Shown here: one piece after another, positions 27,823 to 39,020 of the stretch | Layout: every line of letters starts with the position of its first letter | How positions within the stretch are numbered: position 1 is the stretch's first letter | Assembly: GCF_014195655.1 (NCBI RefSeq) | Contig: NZ_JACICD010000002.1 | Coordinates: forward strand, 186,001 to 250,000 | DNA length: 64,000 bases | Direction: 5' to 3' | From: Ancylobacter tetraedralis | Lineage (GTDB): Bacteria; Pseudomonadota; Alphaproteobacteria; Rhizobiales; Xanthobacteraceae | Notes under the pieces: generated by a model | Told to the model about the DNA's origin: nothing | The model's database searches: none | What the model saw: only the letters and a program-made list of their open reading frames with translations | Position numbers and translations under genes: made by a program

Positions 27823-27912
27823 GTTCGGATGGAACCATCCGGGCGACGAGAAAATGCTTCAGTCTCAATGAGCTGGAGCATTTTCTCGTCGATCAGGTGT
27901 TTCCATCTGAAC
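27823..27912. repeat. 90-bp palindromic element inside the nusA-infB operon
   Basis: Inner arms CGACGAGAAAATGCT (27844-27858) and AGCATTTTCTCGTCG (27877-27891) are perfect 15-base complements. The outer arms, starting GTTCGGATGGAA and ending TTCCATCTGAAC, are imperfect complements. The whole piece is one cruciform of 90 bases between ylxR and infB, with an AT-richer core. It resembles dispersed palindromes known from Rhizobiales genomes (recalled). In the transcript it would form a strong hairpin 83 bases before infB and may be an RNase III cleavage site. Confidence 0.85.
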
Positions 27913-27994
27913 CTTGAAGGCCCCGCATTGAGGCAGGCGGACCGCAGGTGACGCATTCCCGCAAGGGGCGGGGATGCACAGGAACGGATATCGA

Positions 27995-30808
<2,814 letters not shown>

Positions 30809-30826
30809 CGTGTGCCGCTCTCTGCC

Positions 30827-30846
30827 GCTCCCCGTGCGCGGGGAGC
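30827..30846 (+). repeat. Hairpin 1 between infB and rbfA
   Basis: GCTCCCCG, loop TGCG, CGGGGAGC: a perfect eight-base-pair stem 18 bases after the infB stop, with no T-run. It may stabilise the infB 3' end after processing. Confidence 0.6.
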
Positions 30847-30900
30847 GCGCGCCCCGCGCAGGCTCGGCATACGTCGTTGGCCGGGCGCGGATTTTCCACG

Positions 30901-30929
30901 GGAGCGAGCGGTCCAAGCCCGCTCGCTCC
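30901..30929 (+). repeat. Hairpin 2 between infB and rbfA
   Basis: GGAGCGAGCGG, loop TCCAAGC, CCGCTCGCTCC: a perfect eleven-base-pair stem 59 bases before rbfA. Together with hairpin 1 it makes the infB-rbfA gap the most structured part of the operon, suggesting mRNA processing here. Confidence 0.6.
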
Positions 30930-30988
30930 GGTCGAGGCCGGCCCCATCGATCCGGTTCACCGGCGGGGGCCTTGAAGGTTTGTGAATC

Positions 30989-31432
30989 ATGAAGAACAAA
31001 GCGAGCTCGGGCGCAGGCCCGAGCCAGCGCCAGTTGCGCGTGGGCGAACTGGTGCGCCATGCCCTGGCCGATATCCTCGCGCGCGGCGATGTCGCGGATC
31101 CGGCCCTGTCCAAGGTGCTGATCACCGTTCCCGAGGTGCGGATGAGCCCGGACCTGAAGATCGCCACCTGTTTCGTCATGCCGCTCGGCGGCAAGGATCC
31201 GAAGGCGGCGATCGAGGCGCTGGCGACCAACGCCAAGCCGCTGCGCGGGGAAATCGCCCGCCGGGTGGAGCTGAAATTCGTGCCCGAGCTGCGCTTCCGC
31301 ATCGATACCTCCTTCGAGGAGGGGGGACGCATCGACGCGCTGCTGCGGTCGCCGCAAGTGCAGCGCGATCTCGACAGGAACGACGACGACAAGAACGACG
31401 ACGGCCAGAACGACCACGAGGACGCCCGATGA
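30989..31432 (+). CDS. rbfA: Ribosome-binding factor A RbfA
   Basis: RbfA binds the 30S subunit during late maturation near the 16S 5' helix. It has 147 residues. Family segments are [30 protein letters not shown] and [12 protein letters not shown]. The C-terminal 20 residues are unusually rich in Asp/Asn ([12 protein letters not shown]). The stop overlaps the truB start by four bases (ATGA). Confidence 0.96.
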   Translation: MKNKASSGAGPSQRQLRVGELVRHALADILARGDVADPALSKVLITVPEVRMSPDLKIATCFVMPLGGKDPKAAIEALATNAKPLRGEIARRVELKFVPELRFRIDTSFEEGGRIDALLRSPQVQRDLDRNDDDKNDDGQNDHEDAR

Positions 31433-32472
31433 ACGCCCCCTTCGCCCAGCAGGCGCCGATTGACGAGGCTCCGATGGATCCGGCGCCGCACGTCGACGCC
31501 GGCGACGAGACCGCTGCCGAGCGGGCGCCCGCCCCGCGCGCGGCGCCCGAGCGCAAGCGTCGCCCCAAGCGCGACCTCGACGGCTGGGTGCTGCTCGACA
31601 AGCCGGTCGGCATGACCTCCACCCAGGCGGTCGGCGCGGTGAAATGGCTGTTCCAGGCCAAGAAGGCGGGCCATGCCGGCACGCTCGATCCGCTCGCCTC
31701 CGGCTGCCTGCCCATCGCGCTGGGCGAAGCCACCAAGACGGTTCCCTTCGTGATGGAAGGCCGCAAGGTCTATCGCTTCACCGTCCGCTGGGGCGTGCAG
31801 ACCGACACCGACGACAGCGAGGGCAAGGCGATCGCGACCGCCGACGAGCGTCCCTCGCGTGAGGCCATCCTGTCGATCCTCGACGAGTTCCGCGGCGAGA
31901 TCGAGCAGGTGCCACCGCAGTTTTCGGCGCTGAAGATCAATGGCGAGCGCGCCTATGACCTCGCCCGCGAAGGCATCGAGGTGGAACTCGTCGCGCGCAC
32001 CGTCATCGTCCACTCGCTCGACCTTGTGGAGATGCCGGACGCCGACCACGCGGTTTTCGAGACCGAGTGCGGCAAGGGCACCTATGTGCGCTCGCTGGCC
32101 CGCGACATGGGCCAGCGGCTGGGCACGCGCGGCCATATCTGCGCGCTGCGCCGCACCCGCGTGGGCACCTTCGCCGAGGAGGAACTCGTGCCGCTGGCGA
32201 CGCTGCGCGAGATTTCCGAGGCGATGGACGATGCCGCGCCCATGCAGGCGCTGCGCCCGGTGTCGATCGGCCTCGATACGCTGCCCTCGCTGCGCGTCTC
32301 GCCGGCGGATGCCGCGCGGCTGGTTCATGGCCAGCCGATCATCCTGCGCGGCCGCGACGCGCCGATCCTCGAAGGGCCGGTGGCGATCACCGCCGGCGGG
32401 CGCCTCGTCGCCCTTGGCGAGGCCGAGGCCGGGGAGATCCACCCCAAGCGGATCTTCCATTCGGGCAAGTAG
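31429..32472 (+). CDS. truB: tRNA pseudouridine(55) synthase TruB
   Basis: TruB makes pseudouridine 55 in the T-loop of tRNAs (EC 5.4.99.25). It has 347 residues, including an N-terminal extension of about 45 residues rich in Ala/Pro/Glu. The core starts [15 protein letters not shown]. The catalytic Asp is in [11 protein letters not shown], and the second motif is [16 protein letters not shown]-like end is visible from [14 protein letters not shown]. It is translationally coupled to rbfA. Confidence 0.96.
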   Translation: MNAPFAQQAPIDEAPMDPAPHVDAGDETAAERAPAPRAAPERKRRPKRDLDGWVLLDKPVGMTSTQAVGAVKWLFQAKKAGHAGTLDPLASGCLPIALGEATKTVPFVMEGRKVYRFTVRWGVQTDTDDSEGKAIATADERPSREAILSILDEFRGEIEQVPPQFSALKINGERAYDLAREGIEVELVARTVIVHSLDLVEMPDADHAVFETECGKGTYVRSLARDMGQRLGTRGHICALRRTRVGTFAEEELVPLATLREISEAMDDAAPMQALRPVSIGLDTLPSLRVSPADAARLVHGQPIILRGRDAPILEGPVAITAGGRLVALGEAEAGEIHPKRIFHSGK

Positions 32473-32706
32473 GCGGCCCCCGCGCCGGGCGCACGGCATA
32501 GTTGACGCTAGCCAGATTGGCGTTTTCGTGTATCTTGCGCCCGCGTTGCGGACCCTTGTCCGCGCGACCCGCAATCCTTCGACCGCGCTGGACGACATCC
32601 CGGCCCGGCCGAACTGCGGAACCGGCGAGCGAGAACGGCACGTGATCCCGGAGGGATCGGCCGCGGCGCTCGCCATCTCCACCGTCAGAACCGAAAGGAC
32701 TCTCCG

Positions 32707-32976
32707 ATGTCGATCACTGCCGAGCGCAAGCAGGCGCTCATCCAGGAATACGCCACCAAGCCGGGCGATACCGGTTCGGCCGAGGTGCAGGTCGCGATCC
32801 TCACCGAGCGCATCGCCAACCTCACCGGCCACTTCAAGGGCCACGCGAAGGACAATCATTCCCGTCGCGGCCTGCTCAAGATGGTCTCGGCCCGTCGCGG
32901 CCTCCTCGACTATCTCAAGAAGACCGAGGAAGCCCGCTACAAGTCCCTGATCGCGCGGCTGGGCATCCGCCGCTGA
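32707..32976 (+). CDS. rpsO: 30S ribosomal protein S15
   Basis: S15 binds the 16S central domain early in assembly. It has 89 residues, the standard length. Hallmarks are [47 protein letters not shown] and [17 protein letters not shown] lies upstream. A 234-base gap separates it from truB, so it probably has its own promoter as well; S15 often represses its own mRNA, but I cannot identify the fold here. Confidence 0.98.
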   Translation: MSITAERKQALIQEYATKPGDTGSAEVQVAILTERIANLTGHFKGHAKDNHSRRGLLKMVSARRGLLDYLKKTEEARYKSLIARLGIRR

Positions 32977-33310
32977 CCCTCGATGCGAGGCTCGCACCCC
33001 GACGGTGCGGGCCTCGCGCGCATGGGTGCCCTGCCTGCCGACCGGAAGGCCGGACCGGCAGGCACGTGCCCATACGATGACGTGGAGCGTGTTCGCCGCG
33101 CAAATGGCCCCTCGGCCCTTGCGCAACAGGCTCCGGACGACGGCGCAGCGGATGGTCCGCGCGCGCCGATACCGCAAGAGCGGCGGGCATGGGGCTCGCC
33201 GCGACCGATGAGAAGCGGCGCGCCATGGCAGGATCGCCGGAGGCTCGGAGCACGACCCGAACCTCTCGCCGTCTTGCCCATGGCCCCGCTTCGGAAAGCC
33301 AGAGACAGAC
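32977..33310. other. Leader region between rpsO and pnp
   Basis: This 334-base gap has no credible gene; the small open frames lack family features and ribosome sites. It holds the strong hairpin at 33032-33064. In enterobacteria the same gap carries the pnp promoter and an RNase III hairpin through which PNPase limits itself; a similar role is likely here by analogy. No clear -10/-35 pair is visible. Confidence 0.5.
33032..33064 (+). promoter_or_regulatory. Stem-loop in the pnp leader
   Basis: TGCCTGCCG (33032-33040) pairs perfectly with CGGCAGGCA (33056-33064), and CCGG/CCGG closes the inner loop. It stands 55 bases after rpsO and 246 before pnp. There is no T-run, so it suits RNase III processing better than termination. 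Confidence 0.6.
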
Positions 33311-35470
33311 ATGTTCGATATTCACCGCGAGGAACTCGACTGGGGCGGGCGCACGCTCGTTCTCGAGACCGGCCGCATGGCGCGCCAGGCTGACGGCGCC
33401 GTGCTCGCGACCTATGGCGACACCACCGTCCTCGCCACCGCCGTCTCCGCCAAGGCGCCCAAGCCCGGCCAGGACTTCTTCCCGCTGACCGTCAACTACC
33501 AGGAAAAGGCCTACGCGGCCGGCCGCATTCCCGGTGGCTATTTCAAGCGCGAAGGGCGCCCGAGCGAAAAGGAGACTCTGGTCTCCCGCCTCATCGACCG
33601 TCCGATCCGCCCGCTCTTCGCCGACGGCTACAAGAACGACACCCAGGTCGTCATCACCGTGCTGTCGCACGACCTTGAGAACGATCCCGACATCGTCGCG
33701 CTGGTCGCCTCCTCGGCCGCGCTCACCCTCTCCGGCGTGCCCTTCATGGGCCCGGTGGGCGGCGCCCGCGTCGGCTTCATCGACAATGAATACGTGCTCA
33801 ACCCGACCAGCGACGAGCTGAAGGAATCGGCGCTCGACCTCGTGGTCGCCGGTACCGCCGACGCCGTGCTGATGGTCGAGTCCGAGGCCAAGGAACTGTC
33901 CGAGGACGTGATGCTCGGCGCGGTCATGTTTGGCCACCGCCACTTCCAGCCCGTGATCGAGGCCATCATCCGCCTCGCCGAGAAGGCCGCCAAGGAGCCG
34001 CGCGACTTCGTGGCTCCGGACCATTCGGCGCTCGAGGCCGAACTGCGTGGCCTGATCGAGCAGGACCTGCGCGCCGCCTACAAGATCGCCCGCAAGCAGG
34101 ATCGCTACGACGCGGTCGGCGCGGCCAAGGCGAAGGCGAAGGCGCATTACGCTGCGCTGGCGGCCGAAGGCCAGCCGGTGCCGGATGGTCAGGTGCTCTC
34201 CGAGGTCCTCAAGGAGCTCGAAGCCAAGATCGTGCGCTGGACCATCCTCGACGATGGCGTGCGCATCGACGGCCGCGACACCAAGACGGTCCGCCCGATC
34301 GTCGCCGAAGCCAGCGTGCTGCCGCGCGCCCACGGCTCGGCGCTGTTCACCCGTGGCGAGACGCAGGCCCTGGTGGTCGCGACGCTCGGCACCGGCGAGG
34401 ACGAGCAGTTCATCGACAGCCTGGAAGGCACCTACAAGGAGCGCTTCCTGTTGCACTACAACTTCCCCCCCTTCTCGGTCGGCGAGACCGGCCGCATGGG
34501 TTCGCCCGGCCGCCGCGAGATCGGCCACGGCAAGCTCGCCTGGCGCGCCATCCGCCCGATCCTGCCGCCCGCGCATGAGTTCCCCTACACGCTGCGCGCG
34601 GTGTCGGAGATCCTGGAGTCGAACGGCTCCTCCTCCATGGCGACCGTCTGCGGCACCTCGCTGGCGCTGATGGATGCCGGCGTGCCGCTGCGCCGTCCGG
34701 TGGCGGGCATTGCCATGGGCCTCATCCTCGAGGGTGAGAAGTTCGCCGTGCTGTCCGACATCCTCGGCGACGAGGATCACCTCGGCGACATGGACTTCAA
34801 GGTGGCCGGCACCGACAAGGGTGTCACCGCCCTGCAGATGGACATCAAGATCGCCGGCATCACCGAGGAGATCATGAAGGTCGCCCTCGCCCAGGCGAAG
34901 GATGGCCGCGCGCATATTCTCGGCGAGATGGCCAAGTCGCTGACCGGCGCCCGCGCCGAGCTGGGCGAACATGCCCCGCGCATCGAGGTGATCCAGATTC
35001 CGGTCGACAAGATCCGCGAAGTCATCGGCTCCGGCGGCAAGGTCATCCGTGAGATCGTCGAGAAGACCGGCGCCAAGATCAACATCGAGGATGACGGCAC
35101 CGTGAAGGTGGCCTCGGCCTCGGGTGAATCGATCAAGGCGGCGCTCAACTGGATCAAGTCCATCGCCTCCGAGCCGGAGATCGGCCAGATCTATGACGGC
35201 ACCGTCGTCAAGGTCGTCGATTTCGGCGCCTTCGTGAACTTCTTCGGCGCCAAGGACGGGCTCGTGCACGTCTCGCAGCTCGCCAAGGAGCGCGTGTCCA
35301 AGCCGTCCGACGTGGTCAAGGAAGGCGAGAAGGTCAAGGTCAAGCTGCTCGGCTTCGACGAGCGCGGCAAGACCCGCCTGTCCATGAAGGTCGTCGACCA
35401 GGCGACCGGCGAGGACCTCGAGGCGAAGGGCAGCAAGGACGCCGACAAGGAAGGCAACGCCGCCGAGTGA
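33311..35470 (+). CDS. pnp: Polyribonucleotide nucleotidyltransferase (PNPase)
   Basis: PNPase degrades RNA 3' to 5' by phosphorolysis and adds tails (EC 2.7.7.8), acting as a trimer. It has 719 residues. Two RNase PH-like halves are visible: the first starts [20 protein letters not shown], the second [14 protein letters not shown]. The KH domain near residue 570 reads [14 protein letters not shown] and the S1 domain covers about 625-695. The end is acidic. GAAAGCCAGAGACAGAC lies before the start, a weak ribosome site. A strong terminator follows. Confidence 0.97.
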   Translation: MFDIHREELDWGGRTLVLETGRMARQADGAVLATYGDTTVLATAVSAKAPKPGQDFFPLTVNYQEKAYAAGRIPGGYFKREGRPSEKETLVSRLIDRPIRPLFADGYKNDTQVVITVLSHDLENDPDIVALVASSAALTLSGVPFMGPVGGARVGFIDNEYVLNPTSDELKESALDLVVAGTADAVLMVESEAKELSEDVMLGAVMFGHRHFQPVIEAIIRLAEKAAKEPRDFVAPDHSALEAELRGLIEQDLRAAYKIARKQDRYDAVGAAKAKAKAHYAALAAEGQPVPDGQVLSEVLKELEAKIVRWTILDDGVRIDGRDTKTVRPIVAEASVLPRAHGSALFTRGETQALVVATLGTGEDEQFIDSLEGTYKERFLLHYNFPPFSVGETGRMGSPGRREIGHGKLAWRAIRPILPPAHEFPYTLRAVSEILESNGSSSMATVCGTSLALMDAGVPLRRPVAGIAMGLILEGEKFAVLSDILGDEDHLGDMDFKVAGTDKGVTALQMDIKIAGITEEIMKVALAQAKDGRAHILGEMAKSLTGARAELGEHAPRIEVIQIPVDKIREVIGSGGKVIREIVEKTGAKINIEDDGTVKVASASGESIKAALNWIKSIASEPEIGQIYDGTVVKVVDFGAFVNFFGAKDGLVHVSQLAKERVSKPSDVVKEGEKVKVKLLGFDERGKTRLSMKVVDQATGEDLEAKGSKDADKEGNAAE

Positions 35471-35503
35471 TCGGCCGCGCACTCTCCTGATGCCATTATC
35501 GAG

Positions 35504-35535
35504 CGGGGCGCCTTCGGGGCGCCCCGTTTCGTTTT
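35504..35535 (+). terminator. Intrinsic terminator after pnp
   Basis: CGGGGCGCC, loop TTCGG, GGCGCCCCG, followed by TTTCGTTTT. The nine-base-pair GC stem and T-rich tract make this the clearest terminator in the window. It ends the rpsO-pnp part of the translation block and insulates mbfA. Confidence 0.9.
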
Positions 35536-35606
35536 GGCGGTTCAGACCCCTGCGCCAAACGCATGGCGCTGCATCCTGACAGCCAATCGACAGGTTGCCG
35601 GCATGA

Positions 35607-35625
35607 GATTAGAGTAATTCTAATC
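35607..35625. promoter_or_regulatory. Irr-box (iron control element) upstream of mbfA
   Basis: GATTAGA, spacer GTAAT, TCTAATC: a perfect dyad 17 bases before the mbfA start. It closely fits the rhizobial ICE/Irr-box form, TTAGA-type arms facing TTCTAA (consensus recalled). Irr represses mbfA when iron or haem is low (known for Bradyrhizobium and Agrobacterium mbfA). The site is AT-rich against its surroundings and probably overlaps the transcription start. Confidence 0.75.
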
Positions 35626-35642
35626 TAATCCGGACGCTGCCG

Positions 35643-36599
35643 ATGAAACGCTTTGCCGACCTGACAGAGGCCGAGATTCTCGCCCTCGCCATTTCCAACG
35701 AGGAGGAGGATGCGCGCATCTACCTCCAGTTCGCCGGCCGGCTGCGGGCCGACTATCCCGCCACCGCCGCAATGTTCGAGCGCATGGCGGAGGAGGAGCA
35801 CGGCCATCGGCATTCGCTGCATGAACTGTACAAGGCGAAGTTCGGCGGCGAGCTGCCCTATATCACCCGGCAGGACGTGAAGGGCTTCCTCAAGCGCAAC
35901 CCGATCTGGCTGCTCGAGACGCTGCGCATCGACAGCGTGCGCCAGCAGGCCGAGATGATGGAATACGAGGCGCAGCAATTCTACATCAAGGCCGCCGCCC
36001 GCGCCCGCGATGCCGATACGCGCCAGCTGCTCGCCGACCTTGCCGAGGCGGAGAGCCAGCATGAGCGACTGGCGCAGGATCTCGGCGGGCAGATCGAGAC
36101 CAGCGGCGCGCGCGAGAGCGAGGACGAGGCCGCTCATCGCATCTTCGTGCTGCAGATCGTCCAGCCGGGCCTTGCCGGGCTGATCGACGGGTCGATTTCC
36201 ACGCTGGCGCCGATCTTCGCCGCCGCCTTCGCCACGCAGGATAGCTGGGCGGCCTTCCTCGTCGGCCTCGCCGCCTCCATCGGTGCGGGCATCTCCATGG
36301 GCCTCACCGAGGCGCTGTCGGACGATGGTGCGATCACCGGCCGGGGCAGTCCGTGGCCGCGTGGCATCGCCTGCGGCGTCATGACGACGCTGGGCGGGCT
36401 GGGCCATACGCTGCCCTATCTCATTCCCGATTTCTGGACCGCCACCGCGGTGGCCGGCGTGGTCGTGGCCTTCGAACTCGCCGCCATCGCCTGGGTGCGC
36501 ACCCGCTACATGGAGACGCCGTTCACCTCGGCCATCGTGCAAGTGGTGCTCGGCGGCATCCTGGTGCTCATCACCGGCATCCTCATCGGCTCGTCCTGA
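35643..36599 (+). CDS. mbfA: MbfA: rubrerythrin-like domain fused to a VIT1/CCC1 iron exporter
   Basis: MbfA is an inner-membrane iron exporter that protects against iron and peroxide stress. It has 318 residues. Residues 1-150 form a ferritin-like di-iron helix bundle with ligands in SNEEEDARIY, EEEHGHRHSL, MEYEAQQFY and EAESQHERL. Residues about 165-318 form a VIT1-like part with about five membrane segments, including FVLQIVQPGLAGLIDGSIS and GLAASIGAGISMGLTEAL. The Irr-type palindrome upstream supports derepression when iron is plentiful. It converges with the asparaginase gene, six bases between stops. Confidence 0.93.
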   Translation: MKRFADLTEAEILALAISNEEEDARIYLQFAGRLRADYPATAAMFERMAEEEHGHRHSLHELYKAKFGGELPYITRQDVKGFLKRNPIWLLETLRIDSVRQQAEMMEYEAQQFYIKAAARARDADTRQLLADLAEAESQHERLAQDLGGQIETSGARESEDEAAHRIFVLQIVQPGLAGLIDGSISTLAPIFAAAFATQDSWAAFLVGLAASIGAGISMGLTEALSDDGAITGRGSPWPRGIACGVMTTLGGLGHTLPYLIPDFWTATAVAGVVVAFELAAIAWVRTRYMETPFTSAIVQVVLGGILVLITGILIGSS

Positions 36600-36605
36600 G
36601 CGCGC

Positions 36606-37595
36606 TCAGCCATAGGCCGCCAGCGCCGCGCGGATCGCCGCGCGGTCCCACCCGGCCTTGAGCGCGAGGGCAAGCAGCACGCGCGCCTTCGGCCCGGAGA
36701 GCAGCCCGGCCGGCAGGGCGCCACGGCCGATGAGGTCGATCTCCGAGCCGGCATAGCCATAGGTGCGCTCGAAGACCGGGCCGGCCAGAGTCCGGCTCGC
36801 CAGCGCGACCGGCAGGGTGAGAGCGACCTCGCCGACCAGATCGGCGAGCGGTGCCGGCACGTGACCCGCGCCCATCCCCTCGATGACCACGCCCGCATAG
36901 CCGAGCTCGGGAACCGCCCGCAGCAGCCGCCCGTCATCGCCCATCGCCATCTTGATGAGCGCGACGGGGGGCATGTCGCCGGGCACGAGGTGCAAGGCCG
37001 GCAGGTCGACCGGCGCGGGCCGGGCGAAGAAGCGCGGCCGCCCCTCCGCCACCAGCCCGAGCGGGCCGCCATTGTCGGAGACAAAGGCGGAGGTCAGCGC
37101 CGTATGTGCCTTGCGCACGAAGCGGGCGGCGTGGATCGTGTCGTTCAGCACCGCCAGCGCGCCCAGCCCGCGGGCGGCGGGAGCGGCGGCGACAAGGGCG
37201 GCGGCGAGCAGGTTGCCCGGCCCGTCCGCCCCGGCCTGCTGGGGCCCGCGCATGGCGCCGACCACCACGACAGGGCGCTCGCCGGGCACCAGCAGGTCGA
37301 GCGCGAAGGCGGTCTCCTCGATCGTGTCGGTGCCCTGGATGACGATGGCGCCGTCAAATCCGGCGCCAAAGCCCATGCGGATCTCTGCGGCCACGGTGAC
37401 GACATGGTCCAGCGTGAGCGAGGGGCTGGGCAGGCGCAGCGGCGAGCGCGCCTCGATCTCCGCCACCTCCCCCAGCCCCGGCACGGCGGCCACGAGTTCG
37501 GCCGCCCCGAGCGTCGGGGCGATGCCGCCCGCGGCCGAGGCGGTCATGGTGATGGTGCCTCCGAGCGAGAGCACGAGAAGGCGCGGGCGTGTCAT
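36606..37595 (-). CDS. L-asparaginase / glutaminase family amidohydrolase
   Basis: This 329-residue enzyme is of the bacterial type I/II asparaginase family. The first catalytic Thr is in LSLGGTITMT, the second Thr and its Asp in IQGTDTIEET, and VLNDTIHAARFVRKAHT is a further family segment. No signal peptide is seen, so it is cytoplasmic. It may act on L-asparagine or a related amide. It follows glcF by 87 bases on the same strand and could be the tail of the glycolate operon. The start is the ATG at 37595, with a poor ribosome site. Confidence 0.9.
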   Translation of the reverse strand: MTRPRLLVLSLGGTITMTASAAGGIAPTLGAAELVAAVPGLGEVAEIEARSPLRLPSPSLTLDHVVTVAAEIRMGFGAGFDGAIVIQGTDTIEETAFALDLLVPGERPVVVVGAMRGPQQAGADGPGNLLAAALVAAAPAARGLGALAVLNDTIHAARFVRKAHTALTSAFVSDNGGPLGLVAEGRPRFFARPAPVDLPALHLVPGDMPPVALIKMAMGDDGRLLRAVPELGYAGVVIEGMGAGHVPAPLADLVGEVALTLPVALASRTLAGPVFERTYGYAGSEIDLIGRGALPAGLLSGPKARVLLALALKAGWDRAAIRAALAAYG

Positions 37596-37682
37596 CGGGG
37601 CCCCCAGGCGAAGCGACGCGAGGCGCGATCATAGCCCGCCCGCGCCGTGCCGGACAGGCGGGCGTCTTGGGATGCGGGCGTC

Positions 37683-39017
37683 TCACGCGGCGGCGGGCAG
37701 GGAGGGCAGGCCCGCCGGCAGCGGCCCGCCGGTCGCCCAGTCGAGCAGCTCGACCGTATGCACCACCGGGATCGCCGTCCCGCCGCCGATCTGCGTCATG
37801 CAGCCAATATTGCCGGCGGCGATGATCTGCGGGTCCGTGCGCTCGATATTGGCGACCTTGCGCGCGCGCAGGCGCCCGGCGATCTCCGGCTGCAATATGT
37901 TGTAGGTGCCGGCCGAGCCGCAGCACAGGTGCCCCTCGGCGGGCTCCAGCACAGTGAAGCCGACCGACGACAGCAGCGTCTTCGGCGCGGTGCGCACGCG
38001 CTGGCCGTGCTGCAGCGAGCAGGCCGAATGATAGGCGACGCGGATGCCGGCGGCGATGACCGGCACCGGCAGCTCGCGCTCGGCAAGAAACTCGCTCACA
38101 TCCTTCGCCAGCGCCGAGACCCTGGCGGCGCGCGCGGCATAGGCCGGCTCACCGCGCAGCATGTGGCCGTAATCCTTGATGGTGGTGCCGCAGCCGGAGG
38201 TGGTGACGAGGATGGCGTCCAGCCCTCCGCGTTCCTGGCCCTCGCCCTCGATCTCGCGCGACCAGGCGTCGACATTGGCGCGCGCATTGGCCAGCGCCAG
38301 TTCCTCCTTGCCCATGTGGTGGGTGAGCGAGCCGCAGCAGCCTCCGCCCACCGGGCGCACGATCTCCACGCCCATGCGGGTGAGCAGGCGAATCGCCGCG
38401 TCGTCGATATCCGGGCGCAGCACCGGCTGGGCGCAGCCGTCGAGCAGCGCGACGCGCGCGCGGCGCGGTCCCTTCGCCGCAAACCGCCGCTCGCCCTCGT
38501 TTGCCGAGCGGGTGGCCGGCCGCGCGGGCGCCAGCTTCAGCATGGCGGCGATGGGGCGCAGCGCCGGCACGCCCTCGAACAGCGGGGCGAAGGGCCGGGC
38601 CAGCATCGCCCCGCCGATCGCCAGGCGGAACAGCGCGCGGCTGGGCAGCACGCGCGCCAGCAGGGCCCGGGTGAACTTGTCGATCAGGGGGCGGTCATAG
38701 GTCTTCTCGACATGGTCGCGGGCATGGTCGATCAGGTGCATGTAGTGCACGCCCGAGGGGCACGTGGTCATGCAGGACAGGCAGGACAGGCAGCGGTCGA
38801 CATGGCGCGCGACCTCGACGGTGGCCGGCCGATCATTTTCCAGCATGTCCTTGATGAGGTAGATGCGCCCGCGCGGGGAATCCAGCTCGTCGCCCAGCAG
38901 CACATAGGTCGGGCAGGTGGCGGTGCAGAAGCCGCAATGCACGCAGGCACGCAGCACCTGTTCGGACCTCGCCATCTGCGGATCGGCGAGCTGGGCGAGG
39001 GAGAAGTTGGTCTGCAT
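37683..39017 (-). CDS. glcF: Glycolate oxidase iron-sulfur subunit GlcF
   Basis: GlcF passes electrons from the flavin subunits of glycolate dehydrogenase to the quinone pool. It has 444 residues. Two 4Fe-4S motifs are HCGFCTATCPTYVLLGDE and CLSCLSCMTTCPSGV. Two CCG-type motifs, GGGCCGSLTHHMG and HLCCGSAGTYN, follow. The start at 39017 is three bases after the glcE stop, so the two are tightly coupled. Confidence 0.96.
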   Translation of the reverse strand: MQTNFSLAQLADPQMARSEQVLRACVHCGFCTATCPTYVLLGDELDSPRGRIYLIKDMLENDRPATVEVARHVDRCLSCLSCMTTCPSGVHYMHLIDHARDHVEKTYDRPLIDKFTRALLARVLPSRALFRLAIGGAMLARPFAPLFEGVPALRPIAAMLKLAPARPATRSANEGERRFAAKGPRRARVALLDGCAQPVLRPDIDDAAIRLLTRMGVEIVRPVGGGCCGSLTHHMGKEELALANARANVDAWSREIEGEGQERGGLDAILVTTSGCGTTIKDYGHMLRGEPAYAARAARVSALAKDVSEFLAERELPVPVIAAGIRVAYHSACSLQHGQRVRTAPKTLLSSVGFTVLEPAEGHLCCGSAGTYNILQPEIAGRLRARKVANIERTDPQIIAAGNIGCMTQIGGGTAIPVVHTVELLDWATGGPLPAGLPSLPAAA

Positions 39018-39020
39018 CGC

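Noticed and set aside
32473-32706. Sigma-70 promoter for rpsO starting at TTGACG near 32500
   Set aside because: The only AT-rich -10 candidate (TATCTT) is about 23 bases away, too far for a normal spacer, so I did not list it.
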